Below are positions 28,996 through 37,523 of a DNA stretch of 64,000 bases, piece by piece. This DNA is from Oceanicoccus sp. KOV_DT_Chl (GTDB lineage: Bacteria > Pseudomonadota > Gammaproteobacteria > Pseudomonadales > Dasaniaceae), in contig NZ_FQLF01000001.1 of the NCBI RefSeq assembly GCF_900120175.1, forward strand, positions 248,001-312,000, in the 5' to 3' direction. A program made the position numbers and the translations under genes. Within the stretch, counting starts at the first letter, position 1. Each line of letters opens with the position of its first letter. The notes under the pieces were generated by a model. The model searched no databases, had not been told where the DNA came from, and was given only the letters and a program-made list of their open reading frames with translations.

Positions 28996-30786
28996 ATGTC
29001 TGATTACAAAGCACCGTTACGGGATCTTCAATTCTCTCTTTATGAAGTTAACGCTTATCGAGATCATCTCAATTCGTTTGCTGCTGGCGAAGCATTTAGT
29101 GATGATTTGTATCATGCGATTACGGCCGAGGCCGCAAAGTTCGCAGAAAAAACCTTGGCGCCGCTAAATCAATCGGGCGACCGAGAAGGGGCCAGGCTGG
29201 TTTCTCCAGGTACAGTTGAGACCCCCGATGGTTTTAAACAGGCCTACACTGATTTTGTGAATGGCGGCTGGCCATCAATGGAGTTTGCGGAAGAGCGTGG
29301 CGGCCAAAACCTGCCAGCATCGCTGGCAACCGTGGTCTATGAAATGTTTCATGGCGCTAACAGCTCATGGTCACTCTATCCGGGTTTAACCGAGGGCGCG
29401 ACCGTGACGCTACTTACGCATGGGTCGGATGCTCAGCGCGATTTATACCTGTCAAAAATGGTGGCCGGTCATTGGACAGGAACCATGAATTTAACCGAGC
29501 CGCACTGCGGGTCTGATCTGGGCTTATTGAAAACCAAAGCCACGCCACAGCCTGATGGCAGTTATCGGATCAGTGGCAGTAAGATTTTTATTACTTCAGG
29601 CGAGCACGATTTATCAGAAAATATTATCCACTTGGTGCTGGCTCGCCTTCCTGATGCGCCTGCGGGCGTAAAGGGGATATCCCTATTTATCGTTCCCAAG
29701 TTTTTAGTAAACGACGACGGCTCCTTGGGTGATCGCAATAAACTGGTTTGTGGTTCCGTTGAACATAAAATGGGATTGAAAGGCAGTGCCACTTGCGTGA
29801 TGAATTACGATGATGCGCAAGGATTTTTAATTGGCAAGGAACATTGTGGTCTGGCTTGTATGTTCACCATGATTAATAAATCCCGTCTTGGCGTGTCGAT
29901 ACAGGCGGTCGGTATCGCTGATGGTGCTCTGCAAAGTTCATACAATTATAGTCATGAGCGACTGCAGGGACGGGCACCTGGCGGGACAGCAAACCCGGAT
30001 AAAATTGCTGATCCAATCATCGTTCATGCGGACATTAGACATAAATTATTAACCCAAAAAGCGTTGCTCGAGGGCGGACGCTTCCTTTGTCATTATAGTG
30101 CCATGCTGGTCGATCATGAGTTTCAGGGGGATTCCCAGCAAGCGAAAACAGCCAGTGAGAAACTCGCGATTATGATTCCCATCGTCAAAGCCTGTGTCAC
30201 CGAGTGGTCGGTGGAGTCGGTGGATCTTGCGCTGCAATCTTTGGGTGGGCACGGCTACATCGCGGAGTGGGATATTGAACAGCGTTATCGTGATGTGAGG
30301 CCAAGCCGGATCTATGAGGGTACAACCCATATTCAGGCATTAGATCTGCTCGGTCGAAAAATTTTAGGCGGCAAAGGTCAGGCGCTAGAACAGTGGTTAC
30401 AAGAAATGGAAAATTATTGTGAGAGTGTTGATGCTGACGCTAGTACCGAGCCGTTACTGTATCAGTTCCGTGCGTTGCTCGCTGATTATCGCAGTCTTCT
30501 GAGTAACATTGTTGAGCGCTTAGCTAGCCATCCGGATTATATACCGGGTGTTGCCTCCGACTTTTTAATGATTTCTGGCTATTTGGCGCTCGCTTTTATG
30601 TGGGCTAAAGCCGCAGTTGTGTCGCAAAGTAAATTGCAAAAACCTGACGATGATGCAGATTTTTATACTGATAAGTTGAATACGGCTGACTTTTTTTATC
30701 AAAAGATTTTACCCCGAGTGAGCTTTCATACAGCGTCTATAAATGCCGGGGTTGAATCACTGCCGGTACCGATATTGGCGCGTTAA
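28996..30786 (+). CDS. Acyl-CoA dehydrogenase 2, long form with C-terminal extension
   Basis: A 596-residue dehydrogenase of the long family (about 200 residues more than usual). It has an N-terminal cap (MSDYKAPLRDLQFSLYEV), the core TGTMNLTEPHCGSDLGLLKTKA, VEHKMGLKGSATCVMNYDDAQGFLIG, and VDLALQSLGGHGYIAEWDIEQRYRDVRPSRIYEGTTHIQALDLLGRKI. Here the catalytic Glu is in place (YEGTT). The C-terminal 130 residues are a helical dimer domain typical of the DmdC/AcdA-like family. ATG 28996 follows GAGG at seven bases. It is probably co-transcribed with the gene before it and may act on long or aromatic-chain acyl-CoA. Confidence 0.93.
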   Translation: MSDYKAPLRDLQFSLYEVNAYRDHLNSFAAGEAFSDDLYHAITAEAAKFAEKTLAPLNQSGDREGARLVSPGTVETPDGFKQAYTDFVNGGWPSMEFAEERGGQNLPASLATVVYEMFHGANSSWSLYPGLTEGATVTLLTHGSDAQRDLYLSKMVAGHWTGTMNLTEPHCGSDLGLLKTKATPQPDGSYRISGSKIFITSGEHDLSENIIHLVLARLPDAPAGVKGISLFIVPKFLVNDDGSLGDRNKLVCGSVEHKMGLKGSATCVMNYDDAQGFLIGKEHCGLACMFTMINKSRLGVSIQAVGIADGALQSSYNYSHERLQGRAPGGTANPDKIADPIIVHADIRHKLLTQKALLEGGRFLCHYSAMLVDHEFQGDSQQAKTASEKLAIMIPIVKACVTEWSVESVDLALQSLGGHGYIAEWDIEQRYRDVRPSRIYEGTTHIQALDLLGRKILGGKGQALEQWLQEMENYCESVDADASTEPLLYQFRALLADYRSLLSNIVERLASHPDYIPGVASDFLMISGYLALAFMWAKAAVVSQSKLQKPDDDADFYTDKLNTADFFYQKILPRVSFHTASINAGVESLPVPILAR

Positions 30787-30859
30787 TTCCCACAGCTAAC
30801 CGGGTGTTGTGCAGGAAGTTTTTATATTAATAAGATTTTACTGAAGAGAGTTCTGAACC

Positions 30860-32032
30860 ATGTCGCTAGATTTTGATAGTGCCAGACTAGAAGATCCACA
30901 CTTGACCGAGAGTCATCAGCAGTGGCGTAGCCAGCTTCGGCGTTTTGTTGATAAAGAGATAGTGCCGCACGTGGATGAGTGGGATGAAGCCGGCGGCTTA
31001 CCGGGTGAGCTATGGACTAAGGCCGCAGACATTGGCTTGCTGCAGCTGGGTTACCCGGAGCAATATGGTGGCACTTCTGAAGGCATTGATATTTACCATC
31101 GTAATATTGTTGCTGAAGAATTATCTCGCACCAGTCTTGGTGGTCTGTTAAGTACCTTACTCTCACACGGTATTGGCTTACCCCCTATTGAAGCCTTTGC
31201 CTCGGAAGACATTAAAGCGCAGGTGATACCACCGATCCTCGCGGGGAAAAAACGTATAGCGCTAGCGGTCACTGAGCCCTCGGGTGGTTCCGACGTCGCC
31301 AATTTACTGACCACTGCCAAGCGTGACGGCGATGATTATATTGTTAACGGCTCCAAGACTTTTATTTCTGGCGGCATGGGTGCTGATTGGTTTACTACCG
31401 CAGTGAGAACCGGTGACGAGGGCGTTAAGGGGCTATCAGTACTGTTGATACCGGCGAATTTAGCGGGAGTATCCCGCACGCCGCTGGAAAAAAAGCAGGG
31501 CTGGTGGTGTTCCGATACGGCGACTATCTATTTTGATAATGTGCGTGTACCTGCCAATAATTTGGTAGGGGAAGAGGGCCATGGTTTTTGGGTTATTGCC
31601 AACAACTTTAATGCGGAACGTATGTCGATGGCGGTCATTATGGAGGCGAGTTCGCGGGTCTGCCTGGAGGATGCGGTCAACTGGGCAAAGGAACGCAAAA
31701 CGTTTGGTAAACGTCTGGCCGACCATCAAGTTATTCGCCACAAAATTGCCCAAATGAAACAGCGTATTAACGCGACGCAATCTTATATTCAATTTTGTTC
31801 GCGGATGATAGTAGAGGGCAAAGCCCTGCCTGGTGATCTTGCCCTATTAAAAGTTCAAGGTAGCGAAACAATGGAGTTTTGCGCGCGTGAGGCCATGCAG
31901 ATTTTGGGTGGTATTGGTTATATGCGAGGTAATCGGGTAGAGCGGATTTATCGCGAAGTTCGGGTGATGGCGATAGGTGGCGGCTCGGAAGAGATCATGC
32001 GCGATTTGGCCGCGCGTCAATATGGCCTGTAA
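30860..32032 (+). CDS. Acyl-CoA dehydrogenase 3
   Basis: A 390-residue acyl-CoA dehydrogenase. Segments include RFVDKEIVPHVDEWDEAGG, LAVTEPSGGSDVANLLTTAKRDGDDYIVNGSKTFISGG, KKQGWWCSDTATIYFDNVRVPANNLVGEEGHGF and ILGGIGYMRGNRVERIYREVRVMAIGGGSEEIMRDLAARQYGL. The GGGSEEIM ending, without the MCAD-type Glu, is like citronellyl-CoA and isovaleryl-type dehydrogenases that handle methyl-branched chains, which fits an isoprenoid substrate. That is inference from motif shape only. The gene follows the long dehydrogenase after 73 bases and precedes the linalool-isomerase-like gene. Confidence 0.93.
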   Translation: MSLDFDSARLEDPHLTESHQQWRSQLRRFVDKEIVPHVDEWDEAGGLPGELWTKAADIGLLQLGYPEQYGGTSEGIDIYHRNIVAEELSRTSLGGLLSTLLSHGIGLPPIEAFASEDIKAQVIPPILAGKKRIALAVTEPSGGSDVANLLTTAKRDGDDYIVNGSKTFISGGMGADWFTTAVRTGDEGVKGLSVLLIPANLAGVSRTPLEKKQGWWCSDTATIYFDNVRVPANNLVGEEGHGFWVIANNFNAERMSMAVIMEASSRVCLEDAVNWAKERKTFGKRLADHQVIRHKIAQMKQRINATQSYIQFCSRMIVEGKALPGDLALLKVQGSETMEFCAREAMQILGGIGYMRGNRVERIYREVRVMAIGGGSEEIMRDLAARQYGL

Positions 32033-32047
32033 TCGTTCCGGCACAAT

Positions 32048-32077
32048 ACATAAACATAAACATAAACATAAACATAA
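32048..32077. repeat. Hexanucleotide tandem repeat (ACATAA)5
   Basis: Five perfect ACATAA units 16 bases after the dehydrogenase stop and 65 bases before the next start codon. Slippage could alter promoter or leader spacing of the downstream gene. No other microsatellite of this length was noticed nearby. Confidence 0.9.
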
Positions 32078-32141
32078 GCAGAAACCAGTGAGTATCACAT
32101 GATATTTAACGAGCAGCACAACTGTAATGAGAACGTTAATT

Positions 32142-33556
32142 ATGAGTAAAAAAGGTTGGCTGAAACTAACGGGTGTTATCGTTATTGCCGCCACACTGGT
32201 GACAGCTGTGTTACTGATACTGCCACTTGGTTTTCCAGGCGCTGACGCTTATTTCGAGCAAGTCGGGCAGCGCGAATTACAGACAGATGAAATTGGACAG
32301 ATGCGCTCGCTACAAGAAACATATCTAACGCTGTCACTTAGTGGTGATGATTTTAAAGGCTGGAGTGTTGAACATCAGGATTTCTGGAAGTACTCGATAG
32401 CGTTTGCATTTTATGGCATGCCTTCAGCCATTATTATCAATCCAGAGAAAGCCGATGAATACAGGGCGCTCATGGATATGATGATTTGGGCAATGAAGTC
32501 GAAAAAAGTCTGGGGGATTTTACTGATCGTGGTTTTGGTGCTGACCCTATCAGCATGCAAAACATTATGTACAAGGGCCACTTAAACCTGATGTATGGCC
32601 TTTACCAAATGTCCACTGGGGATATGCGTTACGCCCGTGAATACACATGGTTGACGGGTCAAATCGCCGAGGAAATGCGCCTGCATCATGAAGGAATTTA
32701 CGAGGGTGTCACTTGTGAGCCCAATGCCTGGTTTGTGGAGTGCAATACCATCGGTATGTTGAGCTTGCACGTCTATGACAAACTGTACGGCACCACCTAT
32801 ACCGAGAATGAAATTCAGTGGTCCCTCGACTTTATTATGGGTCGCATGCGCGACCAGGATACGGGTTTGTTTTACCGATATTATCAACCCAACCATGACT
32901 TTGTCAGAACCGATATTTCTGGTTATGCGAACGCGTGGATTGTTAGTTTTTTAAACCCATTTTTACCGGCAGAAATGACTGAGGTTTACCAAACATTCAA
33001 GGAAAAGCTGACCGTCGAATATGGACCTTACGCCTCGGTTTACAACCGCATTGGCGACATCCGAGAGACGGATACAACGGCCCATCTATTTGGATTGATC
33101 GCCGCAAAAGAATTTGGCGATGAGAAACTCTTCGGCAAACTGCGCAACGCGATAGACAAAGTAGGTGACCTGACTATCGATTATCAGCGCGGCGGCCTGG
33201 TCTACGATAATCCTGACAATACTATGATTAACGGGCTGGTGCTGGCGAGCAAACTGCATCTGGGATGGGATACGGTTTTGGGTTATGACTGGGGGTTTAA
33301 AGGTGTGCCTTATACCATTCCCGATACCACAGACATGTCTTGGGTCGACCTGTTGCCGCAACGTGTTTATACCCTTAATGGTGAAAGCAGTTTGCCGTTG
33401 CATAGCGACGCGAGACCGTGTCCCAACTGTTACTGGGGAGATTATGTCTCCCAGAGAATGAAATTTAATGCCGAAAAAGCCAGCGCCAATCAGGGGCCAG
33501 AGTGCCCCGCAAACGCTTCTTCGAGCTGTGGCCTAAAAAAATTATTAGCGGAGTAA
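32142..33556 (+). CDS. Linalool dehydratase/isomerase-like protein, one frameshift
   Basis: About 471 residues after repair. The N-terminus has a lysine-rich start and 22 hydrophobic residues ending PGADA, so it is exported or membrane-anchored. The first frame breaks at a run of five G (32512-32516). A sixth G joins KKVWG to DFTDRGFGADPISMQNIMYKGHLNLMYGLYQ. Two Cys, 192 and 201, in CEPNAWFVEC have the nine-residue spacing of the catalytic Cys171/Cys180 of Castellaniella linalool dehydratase/isomerase. His147 in MYKGHLNLM matches its active-site His region. That enzyme converts myrcene, linalool and geraniol in the periplasm. A Cys-rich tail (CPNCYWG) is additional. Substrate here is inferred as an isoprenoid alcohol or alkene. 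ATG 32142 follows GAGAA. Confidence 0.75.
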
Positions 33557-33742
33557 ATAGGTTGAATATTATAGTTATGATCTTCTTTGATAAGCTACTT
33601 TCTTACTTGTTGATACAGGCTGTCTGGAAGTACTGACTAGCGAACCTGTTCATTGAAAATCGCAAGCCGGGTATGGGTTTTCAAATATCACTTTATACCC
33701 GATAAAGATGTCCGAAATAATTAAAATAAATAGGAAACAGAT

Positions 33743-36136
33743 ATGCTAATAAAAGATACCGTTGGCAGCTTCGTCTGCTCATTGACTATCACAGGACTAT
33801 TGATTTCTGCATCATCATCAGCACAAATGCTGGAGGAAATCACTGTCACCGCTCAGAAGCGGGTTGAGGGCCTCGGCGATGTGCCGCTGTCTATTCAAGT
33901 CGTTGCTGGAGATACGCTTGACCGGAGCAACATCTTCTCGTTTAAAGACCTGGTAGACCGCCTGCCCAATGTTACTTTCGGCGAATCACCCGGACAAAAG
34001 ACAATCAGTATTCGAGGTGTGGGAACAGGTACCTTTAATGCCGCCGCCGAACAGTCTGTCGGTATGTATGTCGACGGCATCTACGCTAGCCGCGGCCTGC
34101 AGTTTAGCTCTCCCTTTCTTGATATTGAACGTGTCGAAGTGCTCAAAGGCCCGCAGGGGGTACTGCAAGGAAAAAACAGTATCGCCGGTGCGATTGTTGT
34201 CTCTACCCGTCGCCCGACGATGGAGAAGGAAGGCTATATTAGCGGCAGCTACGAAGTTGAAAACGACGGCTACAATATCGAGGGAGCCATTTCCGGCCCC
34301 CTTACTGACACACTGGCTTTACGGCTAACAGCACAACAAAACTTTGCCGGTGGCTGGATCGACACCAACAGCCGACTGGCAGCCGACGGTACCACCGTAT
34401 TACGTGGTCAGAATGATCAAAACGAAAATACATTCTCATTACTGCGGTTGAGTAGTTTGTGGTCTCCTTCTGAGAACCTTGAACTTTTCCTAAAGCTGGA
34501 AACAGGAAAATCCAAAAATGAGGGCGTTGCTTATGGTGGCTATGCCATTCAACCCGGCGCAGTGGTAGGCGGCGTTACTAACGACCAAACACTGATTATC
34601 GACGACTACCTGAGCCGTGACCCCAACTATGGCACCATCACCGATGGCATCTCGAGTACCGGATTCAGAACTGAATATAACGAGGCTATCAATCTTTTTG
34701 AGGCTAACAACAAAGGCCTGTACCAGGAAATCGAAAACGACTCCGCCACTTTTCAGTTCGACTGGAACACGGGCGAACTGGGAACACTCACGGGGATAAC
34801 GGGTTATTCTAGTTACGACGAAGAGAGCTATATTACCAATACAATGGCACCGTTGGACTGGTACCACACCTATGGTGAGAAAGGTAATGGTGGCGAAGAG
34901 TTCGAGCAGCTGACACAGGAAATCCGCCTGACATCTTCAGGCGGTGCCACGATTGACTATATCGTTGGCGTTTTTTACATGGACCGGACCATAAAACAAG
35001 ATGGCGCTGGTACTAATGTTAATCTGAGCAATGGCGGATTCGGGCTTCCCCCTTTTTCTGATCTTAGTGGTATACGCCACTTTAATGAAGACACTGAAGC
35101 CTGGTCTGTATTTGGACAGATTACCTGGAATATCAGTGATGCCTTGCGCCTCAACCTTGGCGCAAGATACACCGATGAAACCAAAGAAGTGGATCACACG
35201 CTTGCAACACAGTTTCTGGTTGTAGTGCCACCACTCAACCAGCTTGTTCTAGACCAGTTTGCCATAGAGCCTTTCATCACTGAAGATTTGTCTACTGACG
35301 AGGTAAGTGATTCCAATACCGATCCTAGTGTCTCTGTGCAGTGGGATATGACAGATGATTTGATGTTATACACGTCCTACACTCAGGCGACCAAGGCGGG
35401 GGGCTTCAATTCATCAACATTCTCACCAGAAAACGCCAGCTTCGAGCCGGAACAGGCCACGGCTGTTGAAGTCGGGGTGAAGGGGCTTTTCATTGATGGC
35501 CGTCTAGGTGTCAATGCTTCTCTCTTCCATACTGAATATGACGATCTTCAGGTCGCCGCCCTGGACACCAATACCACCTCCTTCTTTTTCAAGAATGCTG
35601 CAAAAGCCACCTCGGAAGGTGTCGAAGCCGATTTCCGCTTCGCTGCGACGGAGGGGCTGGAGTTAGGAGGAGCAATGGCCTATCTGGATGTGAGTTACGA
35701 TGATTTCCCCGGCGCCACTTGTTCAACAGGTACTTCACAAGAAGCGGATTGTGATCCCGTCAGTCTTACGCGCAACGCCAAAGGTGACACTCTGCGTGCT
35801 GCTCCGGAATGGACAGGCACCTTGTATGCGGATTATCGCTGGCTGCTTGATAGCGGCATGGAGGTAGCATTGAGAGGTGATGTCATCTACAGCGACGATT
35901 ACTACATCGACACACCAAACGACCCATACCTGCAGCAGGACTCATTCACCAAGCTGGACCTGCTCGCTAGCATAACCAGTGCGTCCGGTGACTGGACGCT
36001 CTCAATCATTGGCAAGAACGTCACCGATAAAACCACTGTCAGTTTTGGTGGCGGTACCCCGCAGCGTGAAGGGGCATACTGGTCGAATGTAGATAGTCCT
36101 CGGCTTGTATACGTCAAGGCTGACTATCGTTTTTAA
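33743..36136 (+). CDS. TonB-dependent outer-membrane receptor
   Basis: A 797-residue receptor with a signal peptide (SLTITGLLISASSSA), TonB box EEITVTAQKR, plug features (LVDRLPNVTFG, ISIRGVGTGTFNAAAEQSVGMYVDGIY, VEVLKGPQGVLQGKNSIAGAI) and a barrel ending VYVKADYRF with terminal Phe. It belongs to the same broad group as the receptor at 2404. Position directly behind the catabolic island suggests it imports that pathway's substrate. A GGAAA site precedes ATG. The sequence looks richer in G and C at third positions than its neighbours at 36.5-43 kb. Confidence 0.93.
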   Translation: MLIKDTVGSFVCSLTITGLLISASSSAQMLEEITVTAQKRVEGLGDVPLSIQVVAGDTLDRSNIFSFKDLVDRLPNVTFGESPGQKTISIRGVGTGTFNAAAEQSVGMYVDGIYASRGLQFSSPFLDIERVEVLKGPQGVLQGKNSIAGAIVVSTRRPTMEKEGYISGSYEVENDGYNIEGAISGPLTDTLALRLTAQQNFAGGWIDTNSRLAADGTTVLRGQNDQNENTFSLLRLSSLWSPSENLELFLKLETGKSKNEGVAYGGYAIQPGAVVGGVTNDQTLIIDDYLSRDPNYGTITDGISSTGFRTEYNEAINLFEANNKGLYQEIENDSATFQFDWNTGELGTLTGITGYSSYDEESYITNTMAPLDWYHTYGEKGNGGEEFEQLTQEIRLTSSGGATIDYIVGVFYMDRTIKQDGAGTNVNLSNGGFGLPPFSDLSGIRHFNEDTEAWSVFGQITWNISDALRLNLGARYTDETKEVDHTLATQFLVVVPPLNQLVLDQFAIEPFITEDLSTDEVSDSNTDPSVSVQWDMTDDLMLYTSYTQATKAGGFNSSTFSPENASFEPEQATAVEVGVKGLFIDGRLGVNASLFHTEYDDLQVAALDTNTTSFFFKNAAKATSEGVEADFRFAATEGLELGGAMAYLDVSYDDFPGATCSTGTSQEADCDPVSLTRNAKGDTLRAAPEWTGTLYADYRWLLDSGMEVALRGDVIYSDDYYIDTPNDPYLQQDSFTKLDLLASITSASGDWTLSIIGKNVTDKTTVSFGGGTPQREGAYWSNVDSPRLVYVKADYRF

Positions 36137-36169
36137 AGAAGTATTAAAAATGGCGGTCGCCAGTTCTTA

Positions 36170-36206
36170 GTAGGTTGGATGCAAATGCCGTTTTCATTCG
36201 ACCTAC
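36170..36206. repeat. Imperfect inverted repeat after TonB receptor
   Basis: GTAGGTTGGATG at 36170-36181 and CATTCGACCTAC at 36195-36206 pair at ten of twelve positions. It resembles GTAGGTCGG-type intergenic palindromes and may serve as transcript end. No T-run follows. Confidence 0.5.
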
Positions 36207-36448
36207 GACTCTTAAGCAATAGCACTTTAAACGGTGTTCGCTTTTTTTCAGGCTCGAAATGGTCTATGGCGAATGACTAATTTAAATAGTTAGGTTTAAG
36301 GTCTTAAACCTAGTCAACATAATTGAAAATGTATTAATCACAGCAACATACGAATTTGAAGCCAATATATAGCTACCGAAAAAGCTAAGAAAAATCGTTA
36401 GGTTGAAGAATGTCTGTTGCTCAAGGTATAGCTGCAGGCCTTGAAGAT

Positions 36449-36468
36449 TAGTTTACATATAAGCTAAA
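36449..36468 (+). promoter_or_regulatory. Shared upstream box of CTERM genes, copy 1
   Basis: TAGTTTACAT, then A, then TAAG-C-TAAA, about 110 bases before the first CTERM gene. It differs at two positions from 41508-41527 before the third. Both are followed by a TCGG and then a TTGACCC stretch. The repeat suggests a common regulator or duplicated leader. Confidence 0.45.
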
Positions 36469-36576
36469 TCGTCGGTATTGACCCAAAGCTGCCGTTTACA
36501 TAGCTTGGGGTAAATGGCATATTAGCTGACAAAATAAACCACTATAAAAATAATAGCTGTAATGGAGTACTCTCTC

Positions 36577-37281
36577 ATGCTGAATAAATCCCTGACTTTA
36601 GCGAGTCTATCTTTTTTATCACTAACTGCAAATGCCGCCTTATATGACCGTGGCAACGGCCTTATTTACGATGACTCGAGAAATGTTACATGGATGCAAG
36701 ATGCCTCTTATGCTGTAACGCAGCATCAACAATCTGGTGGTCTATTGGGTGATGAAGATGGATACATGACATGGCATGAAGCATCTTCATGGGTAGATAA
36801 CTTAAATTATGGCAATTATAGCGGCTGGCGTTTAGCGGCTGGCTCAGAATGGGGTGCTTACGAATTTAATAGCTTGCGTCAATCTCTAGGAAACTCTTCA
36901 GTTGGTGATTTTGGCAACTGTTCTGGGGGAGGTGATCCGTGCTTTCTAAATAATAGTTTTGTTGACCCTGTTTCAGGTGAAACTATAAGTTTAATAAATT
37001 TCCGAGACGGAGGAGAGGATGGTCATTCTGGAACGGGTATGTATTGGCATGGTACCTCATGGTCGCAAAATAGCAGTTATGACGTAGACCATGCATGGGC
37101 TTATAGAATGGGCTTCGGAAATGCATGGCATTTCGACAAAGGTATTAGTGCTTTAGCATGGGCGGTTGCAGATGGTGATATTGTTAATCAGAGCCTAGTT
37201 TCTTTTGTCCCGATCCCTTCAGCTGTATGGTTATTTGGTTCAGCTCTGTTAGGTTTGGCTGGCCTCAAGCGTAAGAAATAA
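36577..37281 (+). CDS. VPxPxA-CTERM sorted protein with DUF1566-like domain
   Basis: A 234-residue secreted protein. Signal peptide MLNKSLTLASLSFLSLTANA; central domain LYDRGNGLIYDDSRNVTWMQDASYA, MTWHEASSWVDNL and YSGWRLAAGSEWG, the pattern of DUF1566 (lectin-like) modules; C-terminal sorting signal VPIPSAVWLFGSALLGLAGL followed by KRKK. This tripartite tail is a variant PEP-CTERM signal processed by an exosortase, which is not in this window. ATG 36577 is chosen over 36562 because GGAG and the following spacer are shared with the gene at 42446. Likely exported to the cell surface or biofilm matrix. Confidence 0.88.
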   Translation: MLNKSLTLASLSFLSLTANAALYDRGNGLIYDDSRNVTWMQDASYAVTQHQQSGGLLGDEDGYMTWHEASSWVDNLNYGNYSGWRLAAGSEWGAYEFNSLRQSLGNSSVGDFGNCSGGGDPCFLNNSFVDPVSGETISLINFRDGGEDGHSGTGMYWHGTSWSQNSSYDVDHAWAYRMGFGNAWHFDKGISALAWAVADGDIVNQSLVSFVPIPSAVWLFGSALLGLAGLKRKK

Positions 37282-37303
37282 TCTCAAAAATAGATGCAAT
37301 ATC

Positions 37304-37327
37304 AAGGCACTTTCGGGGGCCTTTTTT
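37304..37327 (+). terminator. Terminator after first CTERM gene
   Basis: AAGGC/GCCTT stem with a ten-base loop, followed by T6. The GGGGCC-T6 part and a TTGGCAC 26 bases later recur behind the other CTERM genes. Confidence 0.6.
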
Positions 37328-37523
37328 GATTCTGCTAATGATTGTTATTGGCACATTTCGCCGCTTACCAGACGCGAAATTAGAGTCTGTTATTCGCCTA
37401 AAAGCGAATCAAATAATTATTGAAATTATTTTCGTTGCCTCGATTAGGCATGCTGGTATTATTAATTGTGCCACTGGCACTCTCAATCCTTAACTTGTAA
37501 GCAGCAAAGCGAATAAAATAATA

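Noticed and set aside
31847-32194. Reverse-strand frame with repeated Leu-Cys
   Set aside because: The Leu-Cys run is just the ACATAA repeat read backwards, and most of the rest is the shadow of an acyl-CoA dehydrogenase.
37348-37366. TTGGCAC as a functional sigma-54 promoter
   Set aside because: The -12 TTGC element is missing at the required spacing in all four copies behind CTERM genes.
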